From Cognaticolwellia mytili (lineage in GTDB: Bacteria; Pseudomonadota; Gammaproteobacteria; Enterobacterales; Alteromonadaceae): a DNA stretch of 64,000 nt. A program made the position numbers and the translations under genes. Location of the stretch: the NCBI RefSeq assembly GCF_002104475.1, contig NZ_NBOF01000001.1, forward strand, positions 248,001-312,000, given 5' to 3'. Each line of letters opens with the position of its first letter. Positions within the stretch are counted from its first letter, which is position 1. The notes beneath the pieces are model-generated. The model ran no database searches. It was not told where the DNA came from and saw nothing but the letters and a program-made list of their open reading frames with translations. Positions 9,256 through 18,149 of this stretch are shown piece after piece.

Positions 9256-9615
9256 ATGTCAGCGAACTTAAAATTAAATTATGTTGAATTTCCAGCCTGT
9301 AATATTCCGGCAACAAAGCAGTTCTTCGAGCAGGCCTTTGGCTGGATATTTCAAGATTTTGGCCCTGAATACACAGCTTTTATTGGCCAAGGTTTAGACG
9401 GCGGCTTCTATCAATCAGAGCTTACATCTTTGGCCGCTGAAGGTTCGGCATTATTGGTACTTAAAAGTGATGACTTAGAAGGTACTCAAGCAATAGTAGA
9501 GTCTGCTGGAGGCAAAATATCTACCGCTATTTTTTCATTCCCTGGTGGTCGCCGTTTTCACTTTATTGAACCAAGTGGTAATGAATTTGCGGTGTGGATT
9601 ATAGAAAATACTTAA
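9256..9615 (+). CDS. VOC-family (glyoxalase/bleomycin-resistance fold) protein
   Basis: A 119-residue protein with the paired beta-alpha-beta-beta-beta units of the vicinal oxygen chelate fold. It opens 'NYVEFPACNIPATKQFFEQAFGW', typical of the glyoxalase-like group (CDD glyoxalase/dioxygenase type), and ends with 'FIEPSGNEFAVW', which carries the Glu of a metal site. Substrate unknown; members bind small electrophiles or antibiotics or act as dioxygenases. It is a single-gene transcript closed by a strong terminator. Confidence 0.85.
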   Translation: MSANLKLNYVEFPACNIPATKQFFEQAFGWIFQDFGPEYTAFIGQGLDGGFYQSELTSLAAEGSALLVLKSDDLEGTQAIVESAGGKISTAIFSFPGGRRFHFIEPSGNEFAVWIIENT

Positions 9616-9642
9616 CCATTGTAGATATTTTAGTGTTAAACG

Positions 9643-9680
9643 AAAAAGCACTGTTATTTTGCAATAACAGTGCTTTTTTA
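9643..9680. terminator. Bidirectional terminator between the VOC and U32 genes
   Basis: A near-perfect stem AAAGCACTGTTATT / AATAACAGTGCTTT with a TTGC loop has T6 on the plus side and a run of A (T on the minus strand) on the other. It sits between two converging genes and can stop transcription from both. Confidence 0.93.
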
Positions 9681-9706
9681 TTTTAGATAATTACCGTTGA
9701 TAGTAA

Positions 9707-12007
9707 TTACAAGCCATTATGGTATTGAATGTTCGTTGACTCTGGCACTAAGTTATTGAGCTGCTGCGTAACAGCGGAATCGTTGTCTATTGTTTGGTTT
9801 GACAATAACTCTTCAAATTGCTGAATTAACAAAGCTTTGTCAGGAGATTCTCTATCGCCTGCGCCAATGTTAGTTAAGTCAACCATAAAACCGTCAAACA
9901 AGTGCGATAAATCTGCAATAATTTCCATATTTAAAAACTGATCTTGGTTATAAATGCTCGGATAACCTGCTTTTTGCTTATCAATAGCAAATGACACACC
10001 TTTAAGGTTAGTGATGCTGGTTGATTTATCACATGACAGCATACAACCATTGTCGATACGGGGTTTTTCACAGCCAACACTCTGCTGGAAGAAACATTGT
10101 CGGCTGGTCATCAGTAAAATAGGGTGGTAAATACTGTAGAATAATTTAAAGTTTTCAGGGCGAGCAATATTTCTCATTTGCGATGCGTTAATTTCATTAG
10201 AAATAAAGGCGCCGCTACAGTCAAAGTCTTCTTTTAAGGCTAATAATGCGTAGGAGTTGGTAGTATTCAAAAACGGCCCTGCAATCCATTTGATACCAAG
10301 CTCATTAGCGCGATACGCAATACCTGTGTTGTTAGTCACAATTAAGGCGGGTTTAACTTGTTCTAAAATATTAACCGCGACATCGTAATCTTTACCAATG
10401 AGTACTGCTGGAAACCACGGAATTAAGCGTGGGTTTTGCTGTAAAAAACCAATATATTTAGTACAGCCACGCTTGTAAGCGTCAGGTAATTTAAAGTAAA
10501 TGTCGGCATTGGTAACATTAGCCAATTCAACATCGGCTTCATCACAAATTAATAGTGATAATTTAGCTTTTTTATCGTGTTGAGCGTCAGCTTTAGGGTG
10601 ACTAACCAATGGTGGTAACGTCACTTCAGGTAATACAGTCACTGAGTTGTTTAATCGACTAGCGACATCGTTCTTCAAAACAGTTAGCTCTTTAAAAGGA
10701 ATGCTTAAGCCGCTAGCTAAGTTATCGCAGTTAATGTCTTTTAATAAAAATTCGGCATTATTAAAGCTTTTAAAGCGCTTGTTAATGGTGGTCGAGTCAA
10801 TAAAAGCTTTGTCACTGGTTCTTAGCAAACTGGTTGATTGCAAAGTAAAAGTGCTTTGCTCCACAGAAAAACCTTCTGTCGTAACTGTTACTGACAATGG
10901 TTGGCCAAGTTGACCAGAAAATTTTAGCATTAGCGGCACTTTTTCAATGCTTAAGTGTTTAATCTTTTCGACCACTTCTGCTTCAATAGTATTTTTATCC
11001 GCTTGTAGGTTTTGTTCTACATCTTGAATTTGTACCACTGAAATAGCCTGGCTCTCGTCAGCCTTAAATTTATTTACCGCATGTACCTTTGAGTTATCAC
11101 GTGGGTTATCAATAAACATTGATTGGTTTAAGTCGCCACGCAAAAATGCATTGGAAAAATCGCGGTTAAATACTTTGTACAAACGCTCTCCATCTTCGGT
11201 TAATTCGCCCGTATTAAGGAAACCATCAATTTGTTTGCGAAAGCTATCAACCACGGTATGAACATAGTTAGCGCCTTTAATTCGGCCTTCAATTTTAAAT
11301 GAATGCACTCCAGCATCGATTAACGCCGGTAAATCAAAAAATGCTGAATTGTCTTTAATATTCAGTGGGAAATTATGGCCTGATGGTGTGGTTTCATATT
11401 CTTCACGACAGGCTTGGCTACAACGGCCACGATTTCCAGAATTACCAACACTGGCAGAGGTTGAATAACACAAACCTGAAAAGGCAACACAAAGTGAGCC
11501 ATGGACAAACACTTCGGTCAGTACATCTTGCTCAAGACAAACTTTATTGATGGCGGTAATTTCGCGTAAGTTTAACTCGCGAGATAGGTTAACGCGAGAC
11601 GCGCCCAGTTTTTTCAAAAAGGGAATTTGGCCAATATTATGGGTGGTTAACTGGGTAGACGCGTGAATGTCTAAGGTTGGGAAGTGCTTCTTAATAATAT
11701 TGAACATGCCGATGTCTTGCACGATAACGCCATCTAATGTGGTGTTAACCAATTTACTTAATAATTTGGCAATAGACTTAAATTCGCGCTCTAAAATAAT
11801 AATATTTAGCGTTAAGAAAATCTGGCAATTGTATTGATGTGCCAAACGAATAATGCCGATAAGTTGCTCGAAGGAAATATTAGCAGCACGATTTCGGGCG
11901 TTGAGCGTGTCTAAACCACAATATACCGCGTCAGCCCCTGCAATAATGGCCGCTTTGATGGCATCAACATCACCGCCGGGCGCTAATAATTCAATTTTCT
12001 GTTCCAT
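9707..12007 (-). CDS. U32-family protein (RlhA/YdcP-like tRNA/rRNA hydroxylation type)
   Basis: A 766-residue protein starting 'ELLAPGGDVDAIKAAIIAGADAVYCG', the TIM-barrel opening of peptidase U32 proteins. The central 'FVHGSLCVAFSGLCYS' and 'GNRGRCSQACREEY' motifs hold the cysteines thought to bind an iron-sulfur cluster. The Asn-Arg-Gly-x-Cys spacing is closer to E. coli RlhA (23S rRNA C2501 hydroxylation) than to TrhP. A long C-terminal part contains further Cys (CFFQQSVGCEK, GCMLSC). It is about 100 residues longer than E. coli RlhA. The old 'collagenase-like protease' name is probably misleading. It is a monocistronic gene, divergent from the GST gene. Confidence 0.82.
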   Translation of the reverse strand: MEQKIELLAPGGDVDAIKAAIIAGADAVYCGLDTLNARNRAANISFEQLIGIIRLAHQYNCQIFLTLNIIILEREFKSIAKLLSKLVNTTLDGVIVQDIGMFNIIKKHFPTLDIHASTQLTTHNIGQIPFLKKLGASRVNLSRELNLREITAINKVCLEQDVLTEVFVHGSLCVAFSGLCYSTSASVGNSGNRGRCSQACREEYETTPSGHNFPLNIKDNSAFFDLPALIDAGVHSFKIEGRIKGANYVHTVVDSFRKQIDGFLNTGELTEDGERLYKVFNRDFSNAFLRGDLNQSMFIDNPRDNSKVHAVNKFKADESQAISVVQIQDVEQNLQADKNTIEAEVVEKIKHLSIEKVPLMLKFSGQLGQPLSVTVTTEGFSVEQSTFTLQSTSLLRTSDKAFIDSTTINKRFKSFNNAEFLLKDINCDNLASGLSIPFKELTVLKNDVASRLNNSVTVLPEVTLPPLVSHPKADAQHDKKAKLSLLICDEADVELANVTNADIYFKLPDAYKRGCTKYIGFLQQNPRLIPWFPAVLIGKDYDVAVNILEQVKPALIVTNNTGIAYRANELGIKWIAGPFLNTTNSYALLALKEDFDCSGAFISNEINASQMRNIARPENFKLFYSIYHPILLMTSRQCFFQQSVGCEKPRIDNGCMLSCDKSTSITNLKGVSFAIDKQKAGYPSIYNQDQFLNMEIIADLSHLFDGFMVDLTNIGAGDRESPDKALLIQQFEELLSNQTIDNDSAVTQQLNNLVPESTNIQYHNGL

Positions 12008-12090
12008 TTTTACAACTTATTTTTCGCTAAATTTAAGAGCAGGGATTTTACCCGTATATTTCCCGAATGAATACCGTTAAAGTTGCACTT

Positions 12091-12096
12091 TATAAT
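12091..12096 (+). promoter_or_regulatory. Consensus -10 element before the GST gene
   Basis: A perfect TATAAT lies 28 nt before the chosen ATG at 12124. The -35 region is weak. If it is used, transcription would begin near 12103, which removes the upstream in-frame ATG at 12067 from the message and supports the shorter start. Confidence 0.5.
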
Positions 12097-12123
12097 GTGT
12101 GTAACTTTAACAAGAAGAAAATC

Positions 12124-12828
12124 ATGGCACTACCTATCCTTTATTCATTAAGAAATTGCCCTTATGCCATGCGGGCCAGGATCGCGATTTATAAGTCACA
12201 ACAACCGATTGTGCTACGCGATATCGTGTTGAGTAATAAACCCGAAGCAATGACTATTGCCTCGCCTAAAGCCACAGTACCGGTTTTGATGTTGACTGAA
12301 TCGAGACAAGAAACATGTGAAAGTGAAGTCGGGGAGCAAAGCGGCGAGATAAAACAGGTTATCGATGAAAGCTTCGATATTATGCTGTGGGCGCTTAATC
12401 GTGCTGACCCCGATAATTTACTGCACAAAAGCAATTCGGAATTATTAAACGAAATGTTAGCGCTGATCAGCGATTTTGATGTTGAATTTAAAGTCCGCCT
12501 AGAAGCGTATAAATGTGCAAAACGCTACCATGAAAGCACGTTAATTGATTGTAGAGTAGCTTGTGAAGCATATATTCAGTTGTTAGAAACACGTTTAATT
12601 AAGCATGAATTTCTATTCTCTACAAAAGAAAGCTTAGCAGATATTGCCTTGTTACCCTTTATTCGACAATTTGCCCGAGTAGAGCGCCAGTGGTATTTAC
12701 AATCGCCATATCCAAACTTGCAACGTTGGTTAAATAGTTACTTGCAAAGCCCAATGTTTACCAAAGTGATGGCTAAATATCCGCTTTGGTTGGAAAGTGG
12801 TGAAGAGGTTGTTTTTGTTGGTAAATAA
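12124..12828 (+). CDS. Glutathione S-transferase-like protein
   Basis: A 234-residue protein. The N-terminal thioredoxin-like half begins 'LPILYSLRNCPYAMRARIAI', with a glutaredoxin-like CPYA site. It continues to a helical C-terminal half with 'LADIALLPFIRQFARVE', the Asp N-capping box of GSTs. The start is set at ATG 12124 because AAGAAG lies 6 nt upstream and a TATAAT box lies between it and an earlier ATG at 12067, which would add 19 unlike-family residues. A stretch of ~25 residues in the middle of the thioredoxin half (around 'TESRQETCESEVGEQ') looks like a lineage-specific insert. Likely cytosolic, acting on glutathione conjugates. Confidence 0.8.
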   Translation: MALPILYSLRNCPYAMRARIAIYKSQQPIVLRDIVLSNKPEAMTIASPKATVPVLMLTESRQETCESEVGEQSGEIKQVIDESFDIMLWALNRADPDNLLHKSNSELLNEMLALISDFDVEFKVRLEAYKCAKRYHESTLIDCRVACEAYIQLLETRLIKHEFLFSTKESLADIALLPFIRQFARVERQWYLQSPYPNLQRWLNSYLQSPMFTKVMAKYPLWLESGEEVVFVGK

Positions 12829-12923
12829 AAGTAAAAATAAAAATAAAAGTGAGGACTAGAAACACTTACACTTACAAAAGTTTGATTTTTAGAAACCATT
12901 TATTAACTTTGCTAAGGGTCGTT

Positions 12924-13445
12924 TTAAGCACTATATTCATATACATTACTTGTTTCACCATAGATTTCCATAGAGCCCTTAAAACTAAAACTTATTTTTT
13001 TTAGTAAATTAATAGAGCTTTGGTTGGTGAGTGAGGTTACCGCTAAAACCTTAGCTAGTGAATGCCTTGTGACTTCATTTCTCAGTGTGGCATCGACAGC
13101 TTCAAAGGCGTAACCTTTGCCGCAATATTCAGGTAAAAAAGCATAGCCTAAATCTGGGTAAGCTAACTCTGGCCTTTTTAGCAATCCACACATGCCTATT
13201 AGTGTTTCTTTATTTGAAATTTCGTCGCTTTTTAGCACCACTGCATGTAAGCCAAAGCCATAATCTTTATAGTTTGCCATAGGCCCTGTGGCTAAATAGT
13301 TTTCTGCATCTGCAATCGTTCTAACTTGTTTGTCGGTGATATTTTCTATAAATGATTTTTCATTCAGTAGTCTAACAATAAACTTGGCATCATTGCGGGT
13401 GAACTCTCTGATAATTAATCTTGATGTTTGGCAAATTTGTTTCAC
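12924..13445 (-). CDS. GNAT N-acetyltransferase (RimJ/RimL-like)
   Basis: A 173-residue product from a GTG start at 13445. AAAGGGG lies 5 nt upstream and the protein then begins directly with the family opening 'TSRLIIREFTRND'. A longer reading frame from 13526 would add 27 residues with no ribosome site. The acetyl-CoA site is visible as 'FLPEYCGKGYAFEA', close to the Q/RxxGxG/A motif, with 'SLTNQSSINLLKKISF' near the end. The group acetylates amino termini or small amines; the substrate is not evident. Confidence 0.85.
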   Translation of the reverse strand: MKQICQTSRLIIREFTRNDAKFIVRLLNEKSFIENITDKQVRTIADAENYLATGPMANYKDYGFGLHAVVLKSDEISNKETLIGMCGLLKRPELAYPDLGYAFLPEYCGKGYAFEAVDATLRNEVTRHSLAKVLAVTSLTNQSSINLLKKISFSFKGSMEIYGETSNVYEYSA

Positions 13446-13500
13446 TAAAGCCCCTTTATTTATTGTTGAGTGTGGAAAATAATTACTATTTTTACAGTCA

Positions 13501-13538
13501 TAACTGGCTAGGACGTTCTTTAACAACTTAGCCAGCTA
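13501..13538 (-). terminator. Hairpin downstream of the M9 protease gene
   Basis: Inverted arms TAACTGGCTA and TAGCCAGCTA (one mismatch) enclose an 18-nt loop, 27 nt after the protease stop on the minus strand. There is no T run after it, so it may stabilise the 3' end rather than terminate. Confidence 0.4.
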
Positions 13539-13564
13539 TTGTTATTGCCTTGTCGGTTTAGATC

Positions 13565-15841
13565 TTACTTAACAACAAAAATATTACTAGTGTCATTTAG
13601 ATCTAGCACGCCAATACAGGTATCGCTTTCGTCTGTTACCATCATGCGGTCGCCAACAGCCCAAAATGTTTCAGTATAAATTTGACCTTCTGCAAGGGTG
13701 GCGTAAACGCTACTTAGTAATGGTTCGCCAGTGTTATTGTTGATCCAATATAGTTTCACTGCGGTGGTTAGGGTGTTCGCTACTTGTAAATCAGGTGCAT
13801 TTCCTGAACCTCGGGTATAAGATACTGCTAAATCACAACTGCCAATTTCAGCGGTAGGCTCTGGAATTTCTACTGGTGGTGCTTCGTCCATCGCATTTTC
13901 AACCATAGCTTCAGTGACGGTAAAGCCATTGTTTTCGTCGTTTAATAGTGCAACACCTAAACAGTTGTCTGCGCCATCGGTAAGCATGATGCGATGACCA
14001 ATATCCCAATCGTCAGCCGTGTAACTTTCGTCTTTTGCTAATGTGGCGTATGAGTTACCTGATTTATCGCCTGAGCTGCGGCTTAACCAGTACACTTTCA
14101 CAAGTTTGTCAGTTGGGTTAGTAATTGACAGATCAAGTGCTGGCTTGGCTGAGTCATAATAAGTTTCGCCTAAGCTACAAGTACCAATAGTCCCTTTTTC
14201 TGGCCAATGTGGTAGGTAAGGTTCTGTTGCAACAACTTCAGCTAATTGCTCAGGTAACATCACTTCACAGTCGGTGCCGGCACAAGCGCTAAAATTTAGG
14301 TCGATAATATCAGAGCCAACAAAGTCAGATGAAATGGCGACATAATATTTCCCAGTCTCTGGTGTGGTTAACGTACATTTTTCTTCATTGCTGTCATCAG
14401 TGATTGATGTGCAGGTAAAGGTATCGGTAAGCGCAGGATGCATTGCTTCGCCTTTATTTACCCACATATCAACATTACCTGAGCCACCACTTGTGGCAAA
14501 ACTAACGGCTTCTAACCCTGGGGGGATGTCGACCGAGAATAACCAGCCGCCACGACCATTAATTTGTTGATAGTCACCTAAAGTTAATGTTTCAACGCTT
14601 TCCTTAAATTGTTCAGGTAGCGTGGTAGTTGACCATGTTTCAAATTCGCTTTGGTTATCGCTAGCAATTGTGGCAAGTAGGGCATCAAACTCAGTCCATT
14701 CGCCAGCGCGCATGTGTACTAGCATTTGGTTGACTAGTTCAGGGTGCGATTCAATTAAAAAGGCAACAGCAAGTTGTCCCCATGTGTAGTAGTTAGCGTC
14801 ACCAGCAAATATTTCTGCCAAGGTATACGGATTATCACTACTAGCCGTTGTTACGCGAGTATAAGGTAGTTGGTAGAAGGTACTTAAGTATTCAGCAAGG
14901 CCTTCACTCCACCAGCCCATATTACTTTTGTAACCACCTTCTTTGTTGTATCTGCCGTCTAGTGCATGAATGTATTCATGATTAAGTGAACGTATGACCG
15001 TGCGGCCATCACTCCATTCTAAAGCATTAAAGGTGAGTATGTCTGAGCTATGCCACCAGTCTGTTGGGCTAGTTTCGAAGTAAATACCACTAGTATTGCT
15101 GGTCTCAAAAAGGTGTTCAGCCCACGAAGCATGATTAGATAAGCTTTCGAAAATATGGATGTTGGTAACTTCGTTAAGATCAAACTCAACGGATTGTTGA
15201 AATTCAGGCGTAATGTCTGAGCTCAATACTTCGTCGAACACACGTTTAGTTTGGCTAATAACGGCACAAGCTTGTTCAAGCTCTTCCATCGTCATTGCTT
15301 GTGCACGAATTCGTACAGGTTCATCACAAAGTATGTTAGCGCTAAATAATTCTGTGGTAGCAAACATTGAAGCGTCAACTGCATCACCACCTTCATAGGC
15401 ATCGATGAATATGTGATAACGTCCTGCAGCAGGCTTATCGATGATACAAGTTTCGTTGTAGTCTGAGCCGTTGTAAGAAACACAGTCAAATACACCATTT
15501 TCACCGGCACTGGCTGCTTCTTCAAATTTTACATAAACATCTGGATCACCTAAAGCTTTATTCTCAGTGCCGCTGAACAAACTGACGACAAGGGTTTCTG
15601 CGTCTTCAGTAACATCAACATAGTAGGAAACGCCTTCGCCCTCAGTCGTGTTAATATGGGTTTTTACTACGCCAAGTTTAACTGCTTCAACTTCGGCGCT
15701 GGTATAGTCAACCTCAGGCTCAGGCGTAACAACTGGAGCTGGTGGGCTTACTTCAACCTCTGCTTTTTTTGAGTCGCTTCCTCCACAACCAGCTAATGCT
15801 ATTAATATTGCACTGGTTAACGTTAGTGTTTTAAAAGACAT
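13565..15841 (-). CDS. Secreted M9-like collagenase/metalloprotease lipoprotein with PPC and repeated C-terminal domains
   Basis: A 758-residue protein. The signal peptide has lipobox LAGC (Cys19). An N-terminal PPC-like domain spans about residues 58-165. The zinc-protease core shows H288-E-Y-I-H292 followed by 'WWSEGLAEYL' (E313/E317, candidate third ligand), as in peptidase family M9. A second PPC-like domain lies at about 425-520. Two copies of a ~60-residue module lie at 580-640 and 694-756, both of the form 'VK(V/L)YW...YATLA...GxRxMxTD...CxGV', resembling the VHL beta domain. GAGGGGAAG lies just before the ATG. Probably surface-anchored or released; it would degrade collagen-like or other extracellular protein. 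Confidence 0.87.
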   Translation of the reverse strand: MSFKTLTLTSAILIALAGCGGSDSKKAEVEVSPPAPVVTPEPEVDYTSAEVEAVKLGVVKTHINTTEGEGVSYYVDVTEDAETLVVSLFSGTENKALGDPDVYVKFEEAASAGENGVFDCVSYNGSDYNETCIIDKPAAGRYHIFIDAYEGGDAVDASMFATTELFSANILCDEPVRIRAQAMTMEELEQACAVISQTKRVFDEVLSSDITPEFQQSVEFDLNEVTNIHIFESLSNHASWAEHLFETSNTSGIYFETSPTDWWHSSDILTFNALEWSDGRTVIRSLNHEYIHALDGRYNKEGGYKSNMGWWSEGLAEYLSTFYQLPYTRVTTASSDNPYTLAEIFAGDANYYTWGQLAVAFLIESHPELVNQMLVHMRAGEWTEFDALLATIASDNQSEFETWSTTTLPEQFKESVETLTLGDYQQINGRGGWLFSVDIPPGLEAVSFATSGGSGNVDMWVNKGEAMHPALTDTFTCTSITDDSNEEKCTLTTPETGKYYVAISSDFVGSDIIDLNFSACAGTDCEVMLPEQLAEVVATEPYLPHWPEKGTIGTCSLGETYYDSAKPALDLSITNPTDKLVKVYWLSRSSGDKSGNSYATLAKDESYTADDWDIGHRIMLTDGADNCLGVALLNDENNGFTVTEAMVENAMDEAPPVEIPEPTAEIGSCDLAVSYTRGSGNAPDLQVANTLTTAVKLYWINNNTGEPLLSSVYATLAEGQIYTETFWAVGDRMMVTDESDTCIGVLDLNDTSNIFVVK

Positions 15842-16227
15842 TTTACTTCCCCTCGTGTTTCTTGTTGTTATGAGTATCTTTTTTTATTACTTATATTCAG
15901 TTGGTTAACGTTTTTTCTTTCAATGGTTTACTTCTATTGCTCTTAAATATTGATTTTGAAAGTTCTATTTTTTTTCAACGTGAACATTTGTAACATAAAT
16001 TAAAATATATTGTAAATTGTATGCAATATATTATTTTGAAATAATAAATAAAGTAAAATGCAAATATGTGCTTAAAAGTGGCAGGTATTAATAGTGTAGG
16101 TTTAAAAATTATTTGATAAATAGCAGAATAAATACAAAGAATGAACTAAAGAAGACGGCAGTGAAAAAGTCAAAAAAGGGTTAGTTATACTGAATTTTAG
16201 TGGGTTTAAGTCAGCATAAGGGAGCAA
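15842..16227 (-). promoter_or_regulatory. AT-rich upstream region of the M9 protease gene
   Basis: No gene is seen. An inverted repeat AATATATTG / CAATATATT lies at 16004-16032, about 165-190 bp upstream of the protease start, and could be a regulator site. No confident -35/-10 pair stands out because the whole stretch is AT-rich. Confidence 0.4.
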
Positions 16228-16285
16228 TGAAAAAGCCCATCACTAATAACTAGCAATGAGCTTGATAAGTTTTTCTATTAGTGAT
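16228..16285 (-). terminator. Terminator of the amylase-glycogen operon, with an overlapping alternative stem
   Basis: On the minus strand an 8-bp stem AAGCTCAT / ATGGGCTT (one G-U) runs into TTTTT. A second, longer inverted repeat, ATCACTAATA / TATTAGTGAT (16239-16248 with 16276-16285), begins at the stop codon and shares two bases with it, so the two folds exclude each other. Confidence 0.7.
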
Positions 16286-18120
16286 TATTTCACTTGTTGG
16301 TATATCGCAAAGCTAAGTGCTGGCATTTCAATACTGAACTCACTACTTCCAGAGCTAGCATTTTTCACAAGCTTACTACTACCTGCAACTTGTTTATATT
16401 CATTACCATTAACGCTAATTTTTGCCGTTGCAGTACTATCGCCAACATTAAAAGCCACTAACATGGTTTGCTCATTGCTAATCGTACGCGTGATGGCAAA
16501 AATATTGCTGTCATCAGCTTGAAATACTGTTGTTTGTTCGCCTCGACGTAGTGCCGGATATTGATAAAAAATATCGGCAAAGTTAGCAAAGCTCTGATAA
16601 ATTGGATGATTAGTATCGAAATTATCGTCAGCGGTTGTTGCATCGGTTGCTAGCAAGTTATCATCATTATAGCTGGTAACCAATGACGGCATCATGTCTT
16701 GACGTGAGGCTTGATCACCACCGTCACCAACAAAACCTTGCTCGTCACCGTAGTAAATAATTGGCACGCCGCGCATAAAGTAAGTCATGGCGTGAGCAAG
16801 TAAACTGCGCTTGACCATTTGTTCTTCGCTGTAGTTGAATTCACTTTGCTTGAGCATATAGGCAAAGCGTCCCATGTCATGATTGCCAGTAAAGTTCATC
16901 AGTTGATTAGCGTTGCTGTCGTGATCAAGGTAGTCACCGTCGTTAGCAAATAATGTCGCTAATACTTTGGTGCCTTTTTGATCTATCAAGCTTTGTGTCA
17001 TAGCACTTTGAAAGGCAAAGTCTAATACCGATTGCATATTACCGTCAGTGGTATATTCACTCAACTCTTTACTTGTGAAGCTATACACTTCACCAAACAT
17101 AAAGAAATTTTTAATACCTTCTTTTTGTGCATGCTCAACTAATGCCGGCGAAAACTCAGCCCAAAACTCAGTATTAACATGTTTTACGGTATCAATACGA
17201 AAGCCGTCAGGTTTAAATTCTGTGATAAGGTTCTTGAAAATCTCAGTCATGCCTTTAACGACAGCAGGGTCGTTAGTATTGATATCATCGAGACCAGAAA
17301 AGTCGCCCCGCTTTGAGCTTTCGCCTTGCCAAAATGAGTCACCTTGGTTGTGATAATACTGGGTATCGTTTAACCAAGCGGGTGTTTTTAATTGTTCTTG
17401 GCCTTTTGGAATAACTGTGGTGTATTTATTACCTGCTGCTAGTTGCGCGGCTGATTTAAAAGGACAACCTTTGTCAGTTTCAACTAACCATTGTAAGCCG
17501 TCTTCACCATGACATTCGGTGTATTTAATAACATCAGCAGTATGGTTGGTAATAATATCAAAATAGATTTTAATATTTTCGTTATGAGCACTGTCGATTA
17601 AATCTTTTAAATCGTCATTGCTGCCTAAATGTGGGTCAATTTCGGTAAAGTCTAACACCCAGTAACCATGATAGCCTGAACTATCTGCTTGCATCGCTTG
17701 ATTACGTAGAATAGGAGTTAACCAAATAGCAGAAATTCCTAATTCTTTTAAATACGGAAGCTTGTCTTTTAAGCCTTGAAGATCACCTCCATGGAACATG
17801 CCTTTGTTGGTTTTGTCTAAACCACCAGCAGAAATAGGCTGAGTTTTTGAACCTAAGTCATTGTCAGTATTTCCGTTGTTAAAACGATCAGGCATGACGA
17901 AATAAAATACTTCTTCTTGTACGTCACGTTCAAGATAGTGTGGCAAATCTGCAGCTGTTTTATTAGCTTTACTCAGCGACTTTTTTACTTCAACAGTAGG
18001 TTTGCTTTTAGTCGCAGCTTCACTTTTATTGGTAGTACTGTCGGCATCTTCACAAGCCATCAGGCTCAGTGAGATAGCTGTTGAAAACAGTAATGTAGAT
18101 ATTTTATTTTTTTTATACAT
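16285..18120 (-). CDS. Lipoprotein alpha-amylase (GH13)
   Basis: A 611-residue enzyme with a lipoprotein signal (LMAC, Cys23), so it is anchored in the outer membrane or periplasm. After a ~40-residue linker comes the GH13 barrel. The nucleophile is D310 (DGFRIDTVKHV), the acid/base is E344 (FMFGEVYS), and the third carboxylate is D415 (FTGNHDMGRF). 'GYHGYWVLDFTEIDPHLG' is the conserved first region. It should cut alpha-1,4 links of starch or glycogen outside the cytoplasm. It follows malQ by 29 bp and is the last gene of the glgP-glgB-glgX-malQ run. AGGAT precedes the ATG. Confidence 0.92.
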   Translation of the reverse strand: MYKKNKISTLLFSTAISLSLMACEDADSTTNKSEAATKSKPTVEVKKSLSKANKTAADLPHYLERDVQEEVFYFVMPDRFNNGNTDNDLGSKTQPISAGGLDKTNKGMFHGGDLQGLKDKLPYLKELGISAIWLTPILRNQAMQADSSGYHGYWVLDFTEIDPHLGSNDDLKDLIDSAHNENIKIYFDIITNHTADVIKYTECHGEDGLQWLVETDKGCPFKSAAQLAAGNKYTTVIPKGQEQLKTPAWLNDTQYYHNQGDSFWQGESSKRGDFSGLDDINTNDPAVVKGMTEIFKNLITEFKPDGFRIDTVKHVNTEFWAEFSPALVEHAQKEGIKNFFMFGEVYSFTSKELSEYTTDGNMQSVLDFAFQSAMTQSLIDQKGTKVLATLFANDGDYLDHDSNANQLMNFTGNHDMGRFAYMLKQSEFNYSEEQMVKRSLLAHAMTYFMRGVPIIYYGDEQGFVGDGGDQASRQDMMPSLVTSYNDDNLLATDATTADDNFDTNHPIYQSFANFADIFYQYPALRRGEQTTVFQADDSNIFAITRTISNEQTMLVAFNVGDSTATAKISVNGNEYKQVAGSSKLVKNASSGSSEFSIEMPALSFAIYQQVK

Positions 18121-18149
18121 TTATCTATCCTATTTAAGTTTTTGTCTAG

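Noticed and set aside
12067-12123. N-terminal extension of the GST-like protein from ATG 12067
   Set aside because: A TATAAT promoter box falls inside it, and the family fold begins after ATG 12124, which has a ribosome site.
13446-13526. 27-residue N-terminal extension of the GNAT at 12924
   Set aside because: The GTG at 13445 has an excellent AAAGGGG site and begins exactly at the family start; the extension contains no expected residues.
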